DNA of 64,000 nt from Tritrichomonas musculus (GCA_039105265.1 JAPFFF010000028.1:1674001-1738000); one strand, 5' to 3'. Positions 8,367-20,758 are shown, counted from the first letter of the stretch. Made by a program: numbers and translations. The notes: generated by a model not told the origin, from the letters alone.

Positions 8367-10556
8367 ATGATTTTTCGAAGGAAAACTAATAAAAATAAAG
8401 ATAAGGATGAAGATAAAGAAAAAGAAAATATTTTGAATTCATTTAATATTGAAATATTAGACTCAATACTCGATGACGATGATGATAAATTTTTGCAATT
8501 AATATCTCAACATATAGTTGGCGATTCAAATTCCAGCAAACGATTTAAAATAACAAATTACAAATTACCAAAGATTTTTTGCAGTAAACCAAGTTATTCA
8601 TCTCTCTGTGCGGGCTTTGGTGCCGAAAAATGTTTCAATGCATTACTTTCACTTTATCCTGATGGAATCAAATCAAAAGACTTCAACATAGCCGACGAAT
8701 ATGGCCGAACTCCGATTCACTTTGCAAGTTTCAGTGGTAATTTAAGCATTCTTCGTTTGTATTACCAAGCCGGCTTTGATTTAAATGGCAAAGATCTCAC
8801 CGGACGAACGCCAAGTCATTACTCAGCGATATCAGGGACGACGGATGCGATGAAATACATATGGACCAAAGGAATAGATATATTAGCACAGGCGGATTAT
8901 ATACAAATTACACCACTTCATGTAGCCTGTGAATATGGCAACCTAGAAGTTGTCAAATTTTTGTGTGAAAATGTTGCAAACAACGTCAATAAAATCCTTG
9001 AATCAACTTCATATCATAACAGATATTGGAAAACTAAAACGCCTCTTCATCTAGCATGTGAATTTGGATGCGTTGAAATTGTAAATTATTTTTTATCAAA
9101 GAAAGAATTGGCAAGAAGCCAAATCAGAGAACTTGATTCTTATTCACGAACGCCGCTTCATTGTGCAATTGAAGGAGGCAGCCTTGAATGTGTAAAATCA
9201 TTAGTTAACATCGGAAAAGCAAACATTACAAATCAAGGTAGAATACATGTGGCACTTATTGACGCTGCTGCCGGTGGTTATGCTGACATTGTTTCTTTTC
9301 TTCTTCTTCAAGGAGGAATTGAGATAAATGCTGTCAATTCTCAAAAATTAACTGCACTTGACGCAGCTATAATGAACGATCATATCGATATAGTTAGATT
9401 TCTCATTAATAATGGCGCTGCTCAAGATTTGAATGATAAGAAAATAAGCCATTTGTTCTTGGAAGGATTATGCACAATGAACATGAAATTAATCAATTAT
9501 CTCGATGAAGTGTTAAACGTTCCATATTCTAAAATGGGAAATTTATTTATGAAGCAAGCTGTAATACTAGAATCAGAAGAACTTGTTAACTATCTTATTG
9601 ATAAAAAGTGTCCTTTGACGAATGTTGCGGATAAAGTGAATTTCAGAGGAAAATGGACACCTTTTATGACTTTTTTGAAAGATAAAGGTTTTAATTTATC
9701 TGAATATAACGAATCTGGTGCAACTCCAATCATCGTGAAAGCGATTCGTTTAGGAAATATAGAATCGGTTAAAGATTTGTTATCAAAAGGAATAGAATTA
9801 AATAAAGAAATAATATCTAATTTTGATTGCATCAACAATGTTTGTAAAAAAGGAAAATTTGATTTATTCAACATGTTGATGGAATATAAACCTGAAATAA
9901 AAGATCCAGCTAATTGCATTGAGTCATTAATTTCATTAATTAAAGATCAAAAGACCAAGAACAGACCAAATCAGCAAAATATCTCCAATTATTTTCAAAT
10001 GGCCGAGACACTATTTAATAATTATAAGATTGAAATAAAATCAAATTCAAGAACTGTTTCCAAAGCAGTTTATAGTCGCTCAATTGATGTCCTTGAGCTT
10101 TTAGCAAAGAATTCCGTTGATTTCTCTGATTGTGCATTTGATTATTCGCTTTGTACAGATCAAGGGTTCATGCCGATTTTCGAATTTCTTGAAAAACATG
10201 GTTGCAAGTTCAATAAGAATGAGCCATTAAATAATTTTTTTGGTTTTCAAGACGAAGAAAATGATTCACCTTTAATGAATAATATTTCACGTAGAAAAGG
10301 TTATAAATATGATATAAACACACTTATATTCTTGGTGAAATATGCAGACAACGATGAATTAGAGAAAGATATAAATGATGAAGAAAACATTATTGATATT
10401 TTATTAAATTTCGATCGTTTGGATGGAATTTTGGAGGTTTATAAAAAATTAGGAAAGATTGTTTATCCAAAGCAAATGACAAATCATGCTTATTTGTATT
10501 GGATTAGACATTGTGGGACACGTGAATTAATCGATTTTGTTCAAAAACACACATAA
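8367..10556 (+). CDS. Ankyrin-repeat protein
   Basis: This 729-residue protein has a basic/acidic N-terminus (residues 1-40, ending in a D5 run). A solenoid of ankyrin repeats follows, from about residue 77. Clear units read DEYGRTPIHFASFSGN, DLTGRTPSHYSAISG, ITPLHVACEYGNLEVVKFL, KTPLHLACEFGCVEIVNYFL, SRTPLHCAIEGGSLECVKSL and LTALDAAIMNDHIDIVRFL. The C-terminal half holds more degenerate units. There is no signal peptide or membrane segment, so the protein is probably a cytoplasmic scaffold. It belongs to the very large ankyrin family of trichomonads, and its partner cannot be read from sequence. The frame is intact, and the ATG follows a short A-run. Confidence 0.9.
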   Translation: MIFRRKTNKNKDKDEDKEKENILNSFNIEILDSILDDDDDKFLQLISQHIVGDSNSSKRFKITNYKLPKIFCSKPSYSSLCAGFGAEKCFNALLSLYPDGIKSKDFNIADEYGRTPIHFASFSGNLSILRLYYQAGFDLNGKDLTGRTPSHYSAISGTTDAMKYIWTKGIDILAQADYIQITPLHVACEYGNLEVVKFLCENVANNVNKILESTSYHNRYWKTKTPLHLACEFGCVEIVNYFLSKKELARSQIRELDSYSRTPLHCAIEGGSLECVKSLVNIGKANITNQGRIHVALIDAAAGGYADIVSFLLLQGGIEINAVNSQKLTALDAAIMNDHIDIVRFLINNGAAQDLNDKKISHLFLEGLCTMNMKLINYLDEVLNVPYSKMGNLFMKQAVILESEELVNYLIDKKCPLTNVADKVNFRGKWTPFMTFLKDKGFNLSEYNESGATPIIVKAIRLGNIESVKDLLSKGIELNKEIISNFDCINNVCKKGKFDLFNMLMEYKPEIKDPANCIESLISLIKDQKTKNRPNQQNISNYFQMAETLFNNYKIEIKSNSRTVSKAVYSRSIDVLELLAKNSVDFSDCAFDYSLCTDQGFMPIFEFLEKHGCKFNKNEPLNNFFGFQDEENDSPLMNNISRRKGYKYDINTLIFLVKYADNDELEKDINDEENIIDILLNFDRLDGILEVYKKLGKIVYPKQMTNHAYLYWIRHCGTRELIDFVQKHT

Positions 10557-10692
10557 TTCATTATATAAATATAATTTTGGATGCAAATATTTTTGAATCA
10601 ATTTTTTCTATATAATCATGTTTGAAATTGCATAACAAAAAGTTTATATAGAATGAATGAGAAGTAGATAAATTTACAATTACTATGTATTG

Positions 10693-10724
<32 letters not shown>

Positions 10725-10739
10725 TTTATTTAAAATTAT

Positions 10740-11127
10740 AGTAAGGTTTCAAAATTGGAAAACGTTTCAAAATAGGAAAATCGACTTTTTGAGAAAAAAA
10801 TTTTCATTAATAAAAATGAAAGAAACAAAGAAATAGAGAGAAAATCTTGTTTAAACCTACCATTTTAAGAAATAATATTTCCATGATTAAGTTTATCACA
10901 CAGCTGTTTGCGACATTATATTCATCAAATAGTGCTTTCCTATCTCTATATGAAAAAATGAGCCTCATTCAAAAAGTGGATTTTCCATTTTTGCAACGCT
11001 ATAAAGGAAAATCCAAATTTGAATTAAATTCGTTATTTTGACTTTTATTTTAAATTCATTTTAATCGTTTTCTATGAAAAAGTAGATTTTCCTCTTTTGA
11101 GACGTTTTTGAATTTTACAACCTTACT
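10740..11127. mobile_element. MITE-like element with about 55-bp imperfect terminal inverted repeats
   Basis: The left end reads AGTAAGGTTTCAAAATTGG. The right end, read on the minus strand, gives AGTAAGGTTGTAAAATTCA. Both continue into an AAAACGTYTCAAAA-GAAAATC-ACTTTTT stretch. Total length is about 388 bp. The interior is AT-rich and has no transposase, so it is a non-autonomous DNA transposon of unknown family. No target duplication is evident. Confidence 0.6.
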
Positions 11128-11576
11128 GTAAGGAGGTAGTTTTCAAATTCAATGCTATAATTCAATGAGTTCTCACAAAAATAAAAATAAGGAAAAGATT
11201 GAGAAAAATTATTAAAATAGCAGGTTTATAATGATATTGTTAAAATTATTAAAAAGCGAATCATTTTTCTATCTCCTTTATAAAATAAAATCAAAATGAT
11301 AATAATATGAATATATTTAGATTTTTTTTTTCTGCCATTCACTGGGTATTAAAGGCAAAAATAGTCATAATAATATATAGATTTGGTTTTACTAATATTT
11401 TAACTAATTTTTTTTGGATAATGTATGACATTTTTTTTTTTTGATAAGATTTGAATCATATCGATTCCAAAATTTAAAAAATTACTTAAAGACATTTTAA
11501 AAGCCTATGGTATGAATTGAAAAAGATGATGATAATTATATCAAAAAAAATATTATTTCAAAAAAAGAATTTTATT

Positions 11577-11586
11577 GTTAAATTTG
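11577..11586. repeat. Left target-site duplication of the 6.7-kb palindromic element
   Basis: GTTAAATTTG is repeated exactly at 18281-18290, immediately outside the right end of the inverted repeat. A 9-11 bp duplication is the hallmark of Mutator-like (MULE) insertion. Confidence 0.8.
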
Positions 11587-12424
11587 GGTGCTTTTCACTT
11601 TTTCCCACTTTTTCAAAAAAAAAGTTGATTTTTTTCTGAAAACATTTTTTATTATGCATTTTTTTCAAAAAAAAAATAAAGTTATGCATTTTTTTGAAAA
11701 ATTTAAAAAAATAGTTGAAAAATTTGGTTAGGCAATTTAGGTATTCATGGAGGAAAAATCCCCAAAAAATATATATTGATCACTGTATGATGAAAGTTAT
11801 AATGGCATAAATTTTATTCGAAAATTTCATTTCCACTCAAGATATCTAATTTGATTTCGATAAAGAGTTTCAATAAAAAGCTACAAAAGTATGCAAACAA
11901 TGCACAATCGTATTTCAATTCACCATTTATACTCTTATCAATCAATTCTTAAATTTGATAATTATCAATTTATTTCGAATATTCGATATTTTTATTACTC
12001 TGTTTAAGTAATCCACTTTTCCGTTATATATAAGATTTTTCATCATATTTTGCATACAATAACTCCAGTAAATGCTATGAATTGCATTTTAAAATTTTTA
12101 TATTTATCAATGATATCCAAAAAATCTCATAGATAATATACCTAAATTTGTATTAAATATGTATTGAATTAAATGTATATTTATGTTATACTGCTTACAC
12201 TTCTTTATTTTCTTTTTTCATCGAGGAAAAGCCGATAATCATTCATAAATATAAACGTATTATCAAACGTGCATTATGTAAAAAATCAAATATTTCTAAA
12301 ATATGATGAGGAAAATAATATTAATTTTATGAAAAATGTAATTATTAAATTAAACTTTTCATTTTACGCAGAAAATAAACAGATTTAAATAAAAAAGTAT
12401 AAATTAAAAATGATTTTTTAAAAA

Positions 12425-13533
12425 ATGCTTTTTATTCATTATTTGCTCATTATGAATAAATTAATTATGATGATGATAATTGCAAAAAAGATGATAACTG
12501 AAGAGACGAAGAGGAAAAAAATGATGATGAAGATAGCGAAGAAAAAGAAGAAAAATAAGAAGAAGACGATGATGATTGCATTGAAGAAGAAGAAGAAGAT
12601 GAAGATGGTGAAGAAGAAGACGATGATGATGATCAAGATGAAGACGAAGAAGAAGACGATGATGATTGCATTGAAGAAGAAGAAGACGATGAAGATGATG
12701 AAGAAGAAGGCGATGATGATTGCATTGAAGAAGAAGAAGACGATGAAGATGGTGAAGAAGAAGACGATGATGATGATCAAGATGAAGACGAAGAAGAAGA
12801 CGATGATGATTGCATTGAAGAAGAAGAAGACGATGAAGATGATGAAGAAGAAGGCGATGATGATTGCATTGAAGAAGAAGAAGACGATGAAGATGATGAA
12901 GAAGAAGGCGATGATGATTGCATTGAAGAAGAAGAAGACGATAAAAAAGACGATGAAGATGGTGAAGAAGAAGGCGATGATGATTGCATTGAAGAAGAAG
13001 ACGATAAAAAAGACGATGATGATGAAGATGGAGAAGAAGACGATGATGAAGATGGAGATGACGATGAAGAAGAAGACGATGATGAAGAAGAAGAAGACGA
13101 CGATGATGAAGATGAAGATGATAATGATGATGAAGAAGAAGAAGACGATGATGATGATATGGAGAAGAAGAATAAGAATAAGACAATGATGATGGTGGAG
13201 AAGGAGAAGAAGAAGAAGACGATAACGGTGATGATGATGAAGATGATGAAGAAGATGATGATGGAGGAGAAAAAGAAGACGATAATAACGATGATGAAGA
13301 AAAATATGATGAAGATGATGGAGAAGAAGAAGAAGATGATGATAGTAGAGAAGAAGAAGAAGACGATAATGATTGCATTGAAGAAAATGATGATGATGAT
13401 GAAGAGGAAGAAGAAGAAAAAAAGGATCAGAGGAAGATGATTGAAATGAAAAAGAATACGATGGCAAAAGAGGAGAAAGAAAGATAATGATGATGACTAT
13501 ACTGATAAAGAAGAAAATAAAGAAATTTGGCAA
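12425..13533. repeat. GAA/GAT low-complexity block in left arm of element A
   Basis: This is purine-rich DNA made of GAAGAAGAC, GATGATGAT and a recurring unit around GATTGCATTGAAGAAG. One plus-strand frame would give an Asp/Glu-rich chain with repeated DDDCIEEEED units, and the other frames give Met/Lys-rich or His/Leu/Phe-rich chains. All are shadows of the same repeat, and the acidic frame contains early stops. I therefore call no protein here. Confidence 0.75.
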
Positions 13534-14551
13534 TGATAATAACTATTTAAGTATTTTTATGGCACTTTGATTGTCATTATTAGCGCTTGAGATTGTTAAC
13601 AGAGTTATTCAAGATATTAATCTGCAATTATGTATTTGCTTCAAAATATATATAGCATTTTTATGTGATAAATTGATTTAAATTATCTATTTTAAAATAT
13701 TTAAGATGGTATTGTTATCAATATATAGAGCATTTTGATATAAAAATGGCAATATCATACTGGCTGAAATGTGAGATGAAAATATGATCGAAAATGTAAT
13801 GGCGAATGTTTGATTATCATATTTTAAATAAATATAGTAATATATCATTATGCTAATGTATATATATTTTACAATTATCCTATAAATGAATGAGATATCG
13901 ATTCAAAACTGAATATAGATGCACAAAATTATTTTTAAAAAAGCAGTCTAGGCTTTAACATTTCCATTGAGAAAAAAAATGAATAACAGATAAGGGGATA
14001 TCAGATATGTTTTAATATAAATGAATTTGATATCAACAGTGCCAAATTCACACAATATCTACATATTTAGCATAGTTGACACCTTTGCCAATATGTCAGG
14101 TTACATACTAGTTACACTACTAAACTACTATAGATAATTTACTAATTATTAGTAAATATTCATATTTAATTGTTATATTGGGAGTTACCATCAATTAATG
14201 TCCTATAATAGCCTAACAAATCTCCTTTTTTATATTATAAATATATTTATTGATCAAATACTTTGTATTTAGTTTTATTCAAACAATCACTAATGATATA
14301 AAGATTTAATGAATATTCAAGACAATAACAGTTAGACCTCTATTTTGTTAGTATTTTTTCCTGGAAGAATACAAAAAAATTTATCTTTTATTTATCTTTT
14401 ATTTATCTTTTTTAATATTTATTATAATTTCATTGTTGCTAAAAGTATAATAAGTAGTATACGTTAGGCTGTTGTTCCTAAACTGCCACCAAGACCTAAC
14501 CACACCAACGATATCACTGTGTTTTCTACAAAAAAAAAAACTCTAACTTTT

Positions 14552-15330
14552 CTAGTCGTCATAAATAATCTCATTATCTTCATTATCAACCATTTCAATA
14601 CCTCTATCAAGCATGGCACTTGCTATGGTAAGATGAGTTATGTTTTTATTAATTTGTGTATTTGAACTAGTGAATAGAAAGGCCTCATTATTAAGATAAA
14701 TTGTTGAGGAAAGTTATAGTATACATAATTTTAGGATTTTTAGCATCATCACATTCAACATAAACATGTACTCTCTTTTCAGAAGTTTTGTTTTGATATG
14801 TTTCAGTATATGGATAGAATAAATTAGCATAATATTTATTAATTTATTATGTACACTATAACTTTCCAACATTGACCGAACCTGTGATGAATCAACATTC
14901 TATTAAATTTGGGTTGACAAGTTCATTTTTCTCTTCGAGAGCTGCAATTCTGTCTTCAAAAACGGCCATCGTAGTTTTTAAACTCGTATTCTCAGCCTCA
15001 AATGTCTCAATTCTGCCTTTAAGTATATCTAAAGCCCCATTTGTTTCAACAACAGAGAGATAAGTATTCAATATTTTTGCTATCTCTTCGTCGTTAGCAT
15101 TTGAGTTTTCTTCAATATGATCGTTTATAAATCATAGCATCTCGTAAATATACTGACTCACAGAGATAAACATATATCTTCCACACAAACCAAAGAGAAT
15201 CTTATTCAGGGTCCTAACATTGAGGACTTCATTTGCTTGTACAAATTATATATCTCTCCTTCAATCTATAAAAATACTGAAGTTTGGCATTAATATCAGT
15301 GGATTTTGCAGGTTTTATGTTTATATCAAA
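14552..15330 (-). pseudogene. Decayed coding fragments in the loop of element A, including a coiled-coil segment
   Basis: On the minus strand, from 15330 down, several open pieces follow each other. One runs ANEVLNVRTLNKILFG to about 15145, then an in-frame TGA. The next is a coiled-coil stretch with a GRIETFEAENTSL heptad region and DRIAALEEKNE, ending in a stop near 14896. Further pieces include TSEKRVHVYVECDD and HLTIASAMLDRGIEM, ending TAG at 14552-14554. At least three frame breaks separate the pieces. I do not recognise the family. They look like fragments of host genes captured between the element's inverted arms. Confidence 0.45.
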
Positions 15331-15814
15331 AAATAATGAAGATTTTAATATGATATATTGGTACATGAAATCAAATAGTCTTATATAAATGTTAAAGCCT
15401 AGACTGCTTTTTTAAAAATAATTTTGTGCATCTATATTCAGTTTTGAATCGATATCTCATTCATTTATAGGATAATTGTAAAATATATATACATTAGCAT
15501 AATGATATATTACTATATTTATTTAAAATATGATAATCAAACATTCGCCATTACATTTTCGATCATATTTTCATCTCACATTTCAGCCAGTATGATATTG
15601 CCATTTTTATATCAAAATGCTCTATATATTGATAACAATACCATCTTAAATATTTTAAAATAGATAATTTAAATCAATTTATCACATAAAAATGCTATAT
15701 ATATTTTGAAGCAAATACATAATTGCAGATTAATATCTTGAATAACTCTGTTAACAATCTCAAGCGCTAATAATGACAATCAAAGTGCCATAAAAATACT
15801 TAAATAGTTATTAT

Positions 15815-17440
15815 CATTGCCAAATTTCTTTATTTTCTTCTTTATCAGTATAGTCATCATCATTATCTTTCTTTCTCCTCTTTTGCCATCGTATTCTTTT
15901 TCATTTCAATCATCTTCCTCTGATCCTTTTTTTCTTCTTCTTCCTCTTCATCATCATCATCATTTTCTTCAATGCAATCATTATCGTCTTCTTCTTCTTC
16001 TCTACTATCATCATCTTCTTCTTCTTCTCCATCATCTTCATCATATTTTTCTTCATCATCATTATTATCGTCTTCTTTTTCTCCTCCATCATCATCTTCT
16101 TCATCATCTTCATCATCATCACCGTTATCGTCTTCTTCTTCTTCTCCTTCTCCACCATCATCATTGTCTTATTCTTATTCTTCTTCTCCATATCATCATC
16201 ATCGTCTTCTTCTTCTTCATCATCATCATTATCGTCTTCATCTTCATCATCGTCGTCGTCTTCTTTTTCGTCTTCTTCTTCATCATCTTCATCATCATCG
16301 TCTTCTTCTTCTTCTTCTTCATCATCATCGTCTTCTTCTCCATCTCCATCTTCATCATCGTCTTCTTCATCGTCTTCTTCTTCATCTTCATCATCATCAT
16401 TATCTTCTTCATCATCATCATCGTCTTCTTCATCATCATCATCGTCTTCTTCATCATCTTCTTCTTCTTCATCATCATCTTCTTCTTCATCATCATCATC
16501 ATCGTCTTCTTCATCATCATCTTCTTCTTCATCATCATCTTCTTCTTCATCATCATCATCGTCTTCTTCATCATCATCGTCTTCTTCATCATCATCGTTT
16601 TCTTCATCATCATCGTCTTCTTCATCATCATCTTCTTCTTCATCATCATCGTCTTCTTCATCATCATCTTCTTCTTCATCATCATCTTCTTCTTCATCAT
16701 CATCATCGTCTTCTTCTTCTCCATCTTCTTCTTCTTCTCCATCTTCTTCTTCTTCATCATCGTCTTCTTCTTCTTCAATGCAATCATCATCGCCTTCTTC
16801 TTCACCATCTTCATCGTCTTCTTCTTCTTCAATGCAATCATCATCGCCTTCTTCTTCATCATCTTCATCGTCTTCTTCTTCTTTCACTTCTTCTTCTTCA
16901 ATGCAATCATCATCGCCTTCTTCTTCACCATCTTCATCGTCTTCTTCTTCTTTCACTTCTTCTTCTTCAATGCAATCATCATCGTCTTCTTCTTCACCAT
17001 CTTCATCGTCTTCTTCTTCTTCATCATCTTCATCGTCTTCTTCTTCTTCAATGCAATCATCATCGTCTTCTTCTTCGTCTTCATCTTGATCATCATCATC
17101 GTCTTCTTCTTCACCATCTTCATCTTCTTCTTCTTCTTCAATGCAATCATCATCGCCTTCTTCTTCATCATCTTCATCGTCTTCTTCTTCTTCAATGCAA
17201 TCATCATCGTCTTCTTCTTCGTCTTCATCTTGATCATCATCATCGTCTTCTTCTTCACCATCTTCATCTTCTTCTTCTTCTTCAATGTAATCATCATCGT
17301 CTTCTTCTTATTTTTCTTCTTTTTCTTCGCTATCTTCATCATCATTTTTTTCCTCTTCGTCTCTTCAGTTATCATCTTTTTTGCAATTATCATCATCATA
17401 ATTAATTTATTCATAATGAGCAAATAATGAATAAAAAGCA
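15815..17440. repeat. CTT/CAT low-complexity block in right arm of element A
   Basis: This is the inverted counterpart of the block at 12425-13533, expanded by about 0.5 kb with extra GAT/GAA units. On the minus strand, 15910-16956 is open for 348 codons. The first two thirds are Asp/Glu only (with DDDCIEEEE units) and the rest is Lys/Met-rich. The composition follows the repeat phase, so real translation is doubtful. Confidence 0.7.
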
Positions 17441-18280
17441 TTTTTTAAAAAATCATTTTTAATTTATACTTTTTTATTTAAATCTGTTTATTTTCTGCGT
17501 AAAATGAAAAGTTTAATTTAATAATTACATTTTTCATAAAATTAATATTATTTTCCTCATCATATTTTAGAAATATTTGATTTTTTACATAATGCACGTT
17601 TGATAATACGTTTATATTTATGAATGATTATCGGCTTTTCCTCGATGAAAAAAGAAAATAAAGAAGTGTAAGCAGTATAACATAAATATACATTTAATTC
17701 AATACATATTTAATACAAATTTAGGTATATTATCTATGAGATTTTTTGGATATCATTGATAAATATAAAAATTTTAAAATGCAATTCATAGCATTTACTG
17801 GAGTTATTGTATGCAAAATATGATGAAAAATCTTATATATAACGGAAAAGTGGATTACTTAAACAGAGTAATAAAAATATCGAATATTCGAAATAAATTG
17901 ATAATTATCAAATTTAAGAATTGATTGATAAGAGTATAAATGGTGAATTGAAATACGATTGTGCATTGTTTGCATACTTTTGTAGCTTTTTATTGAAACT
18001 CTTTATCGAAATCAAATTAGATATCTTGAGTGGAAATGAAATTTTCGAATAAAATTTATGCCATTATAACTTTCATCATACAGTGATCAATATATATTTT
18101 TTGGGGATTTTTCCTCCATGAATACCTAAATTGCCTAACCAAATTTTTCAACTATTTTTTTAAATTTTTCAAAAAAATGCATAACTTTATTTTTTTTTTG
18201 AAAAAAATGCATAATAAAAAATGTTTTCAGAAAAAAATCAACTTTTTTTTTGAAAAAGTGGGAAAAAGTGAAGATTTTCC

Positions 18281-18290
18281 GTTAAATTTG
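18281..18290. repeat. Right target-site duplication of element A
   Basis: This is an exact copy of GTTAAATTTG found at 11577-11586, directly abutting the right terminus. Confidence 0.8.
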
Positions 18291-19276
18291 CTTTTAATAT
18301 AAAGCAAGGAAATTATGCTATTAATTATTTTTTTTTAATATTTATTCGTTCCACGTTTTTTGAAAAAAAGCCATAAAAGAAAAGGTATTTTAATTTAATT
18401 AATATTTCAATAAAATGGGTTAATTATGTAGATATTTTTTATAATCTTGTTTTTAAAAAATTGCAATTTTTTACCATAGAAACAAAGAAAAGAAAAAACT
18501 ATTTTTTTTTATTTTGATCGTTAAGGACAAATATCAAGGTCATTTAACTTTTTCATAGTATATTACCATTGAAACTTCAATTCTATGAGTTTTATCAATA
18601 TTGAATGGTTTACGAAAAAATAGGAGAATACCGCCTTAAAATTTTTCAATATTTGAGGAAATTTCATGATACCAATCGTTTCCTTAAGAATTAAAAAAAG
18701 TTTTGTTTCTAACACATAAATATTTTGGATTTGATGAATTCAATTTAATTTTTGTGTATTTTCAAATCATCCTTTTTGAAGTTCTGTCATTTTTGAAGAT
18801 ATTGTGAAGCTTTTTAAGGTTGAAAAAAAAAAAAGATTCTTTTTCCATCGTTTGAAATTTTGAATCAAAAGTAAAACAAATAAAATATTAATATGCATAA
18901 ATGATAAATTAACAGATTTTATTATAATTTATTAACGAATAATTGAAAAAAGATTGGTTTTCTTTACTCAAAAGATTGAATAACTAACTTTAAACGCATA
19001 TCATTTGAAAAATAGATCATTCCTTCAAATGTAACTTTATTTGGAGAAGACTCCTTTATGGTTTGCGAAAAACTACAACATCTTGAAATTGAAGAAGATT
19101 CTCAAATTCAAATATGTATTTATTCATTCATCAATTATTAATCTTATTATTATTTTATCCTAGATCAGGAAAACAAATATTTCATTTTTTGTTTATAACT
19201 CAAAATTTGGGCATCAACATTTTTTATGATCAACATTTTTCATATCACATATCATCACAGAATTTATTTTTGTTTA
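18291..19276. other. AT-rich spacer
   Basis: No supported gene or long repeat. The last 50 bases before 19277 contain TCATATCACATATCATCACAG, a pile of TCA-type initiator-like sites that may be the promoter of the acetyltransferase gene. Confidence 0.45.
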
Positions 19277-19924
19277 ATGAACATCAAAAATTGGACCACC
19301 AATAGATTAATACTTCAAAGTACCAAAGAAGAAGATTTCGATGAGTTGTGCGAATTTCTTTTAGATTATCAAGTTTCAAAATATATTCCAAAATATCCAC
19401 ATCAAATTCGATCAATAGAAGATGCGAAACCATTCTTCATGAAACATTTATTTAATGATCTTACTGTTTATACTATTAGAATTAAAGAGAATAATGAAGC
19501 TATTGGACAATACGGATATTACCAAAATGATGAAATGTTAGCAGTTTTTTATTGGTTAGGTTCAGAATTTCAAGGAAAAGGCTATGCATCAGAAGCAACA
19601 ATCGAGTTTTCAAACTACATTTTCCAAAAATCTCCGAAACCAAAATTTGTAATATCATTACATGATGATAATCTAAAATCGCGCAAGCTTGCACAAAAAA
19701 TCATTGATTATATGATTAAAGAAAACCCTGAATGGAATTTCTTGGATCATGACGATGGATGCGAGACTTATGAAGTTGTTTCAATTGATGAAAAAACGGT
19801 TAAATTGAAGCAGAATGAAAACAATGAAATAAGAATTGTCAACAAATCGACTTTCCCCGATGAATTTATGTCAGTTGGAGCAAAAGAAATTGTCGATACA
19901 CGCTCTTTGATTATTACAAAGTAA
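19277..19924 (+). CDS. GNAT-family N-acetyltransferase
   Basis: This protein of about 215 residues starts at the ATG of MNIKNWTTNRLILQ. An upstream in-frame ATG at 19226 would add 17 residues rich in His and Tyr that do not look like part of the fold. It has the RimJ/RimL-type layout. TTNRLILQSTKEEDF is the first strand and helix. YWLGSEFQGKGYASEA carries the Q-G-K-G-Y-A acetyl-CoA pyrophosphate loop. SLHDDNLKSRKLAQKI carries the D-x-N-x-x-S-x-x-L motif near the C-terminal part. It probably transfers an acetyl group from acetyl-CoA to an amine, and the substrate is unknown. The remaining 60 residues after the GNAT core are an extension not seen in simple RimJ proteins. The gene lies between transposons but appears intact. 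Confidence 0.8.
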   Translation: MNIKNWTTNRLILQSTKEEDFDELCEFLLDYQVSKYIPKYPHQIRSIEDAKPFFMKHLFNDLTVYTIRIKENNEAIGQYGYYQNDEMLAVFYWLGSEFQGKGYASEATIEFSNYIFQKSPKPKFVISLHDDNLKSRKLAQKIIDYMIKENPEWNFLDHDDGCETYEVVSIDEKTVKLKQNENNEIRIVNKSTFPDEFMSVGAKEIVDTRSLIITK

Positions 19925-20292
19925 AAATATGAAATAAAAAAAAAAATATATATATTATATAATCAGAGTAGGTTAAAAAAAATTCCAGCCAATTTTTTTC
20001 AAATTCCTTTTAAATATATAAATTATTAGCATAGATAAATGTAATATATAAATTTGGGGTAATTTTTATTGGCCAATTTTGTAAAAAAGTTTCATTAAAT
20101 AATGCTAATTTTTAGATATTTTCAAATTTAACGATAAAAATAATAAAAATAAATATACAATAACATTTATTCATTATATATTTAGTTGATAAAATCAAAT
20201 TTAGAAATACCATTTTGATATATTTATGTTTTTATTAAAAAATATTAAAAATATAGAATTATACAATGATACAGATTGCCCTATCTATTTTA
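19925..20292. other. AT-rich spacer
   Basis: Poly-A, TA-repeat and AT-rich sequence follow the acetyltransferase stop. Nothing else is seen before the MITE. Confidence 0.4.
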
Positions 20293-20758
20293 AACTGAAA
20301 CCAAAATCTCAGTAGCACGATAGCTCTGAAAAAAAAAAATATTTCAATAAAATTATTTTTTTCAGATCTCAAAAAGTGAAAATAATTGCTACTGAGATTT
20401 CGGTCGCTTCAAAAAGTTAAAATTCAATAAAAAAAATTTATTTTATTAATTATTAGATAAACTAGGAGTTAATGGTATAAGCAGCATAGACTAACTATTG
20501 TATTTGGCCAAGGGATTGAAAATTTCTACAAATTTTTAATTTTGATCACAATATTAGAATTCGAATGAAATCAGGTTCTTTGAGTTTTGGTGGGGAAAAT
20601 GTAGTCATGAGATTGTATTAACCATAGATAAGCCGATTTCCTTCGGAAAATTGCTGATTTGAGCTTAATAATTGATAGAAAACTTGTTCAAATCCTAAAA
20701 AAAGAATGAAACTTTTTGAGAAAAAGTGAAGTGCTACTGAGTTTTTGGTTTCAGTTTA
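20293..20758. mobile_element. MITE-like element with 28-bp terminal inverted repeats
   Basis: The left end is TAAACTGAAACCAAAATCTC followed by AGTAGCAC. The right end, on the minus strand, is TAAACTGAAACCAAAAACTC followed by AGTAGCAC. The element is about 466 bp. A third, internal relative (GCTACTGAGATTTCGGTC) lies at 20380-20400, in the same orientation as the right end. There is no coding sequence. It is a non-autonomous DNA transposon of unknown family. Confidence 0.65.

Larger units (their letters stand above)
10557..11586. other. Spacer with poly-T/poly-A tract, containing a MITE
   Basis: Apart from the MITE, this is AT-rich DNA with a T-run then A-run near 10690-10724. I see no gene. 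It ends with the 10-bp target duplication of the large palindromic element. Confidence 0.5.
11587..18280. mobile_element. Giant palindromic MULE-type element with satellite-bearing arms (element A)
   Basis: This 6,694-bp element consists of two inverted arms, 11587-13963 and 15387-18280, around a loop of about 1.42 kb. The ends read GGTGCTTTTCACTTTTTCCC on the left and GGAAAATCTTCACTTTTTCC on the right (minus strand). Each arm has a unique outer part of about 840 bp, a GAA/GAT-type low-complexity block (about 1.1 kb left, 1.6 kb right) and a unique inner part of about 430 bp. The two arms are nearly identical outside the low-complexity block. The flanking duplication GTTAAATTTG is perfect. 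No transposase was recognised, so the element is probably mobilised in trans by a MULE enzyme. The loop holds decayed coding fragments. High arm similarity suggests a recent insertion or gene conversion between arms. Confidence 0.75.

Noticed and set aside
12439-13533. Minus-strand frame of 364 codons rich in Phe, Ile, His and Leu, and similar frames on both strands
   Set aside because: It is the antisense shadow of the GAA/GAT low-complexity block. Every frame is open because the repeat lacks stop triplets, and the composition follows the repeat phase.
15817-17427. Plus-strand frames of 536 and 477 codons
   Set aside because: These are the mirror image of the block in the left arm: His/Leu/Ser or Phe/Ile homopolymer-like translations with no domain.
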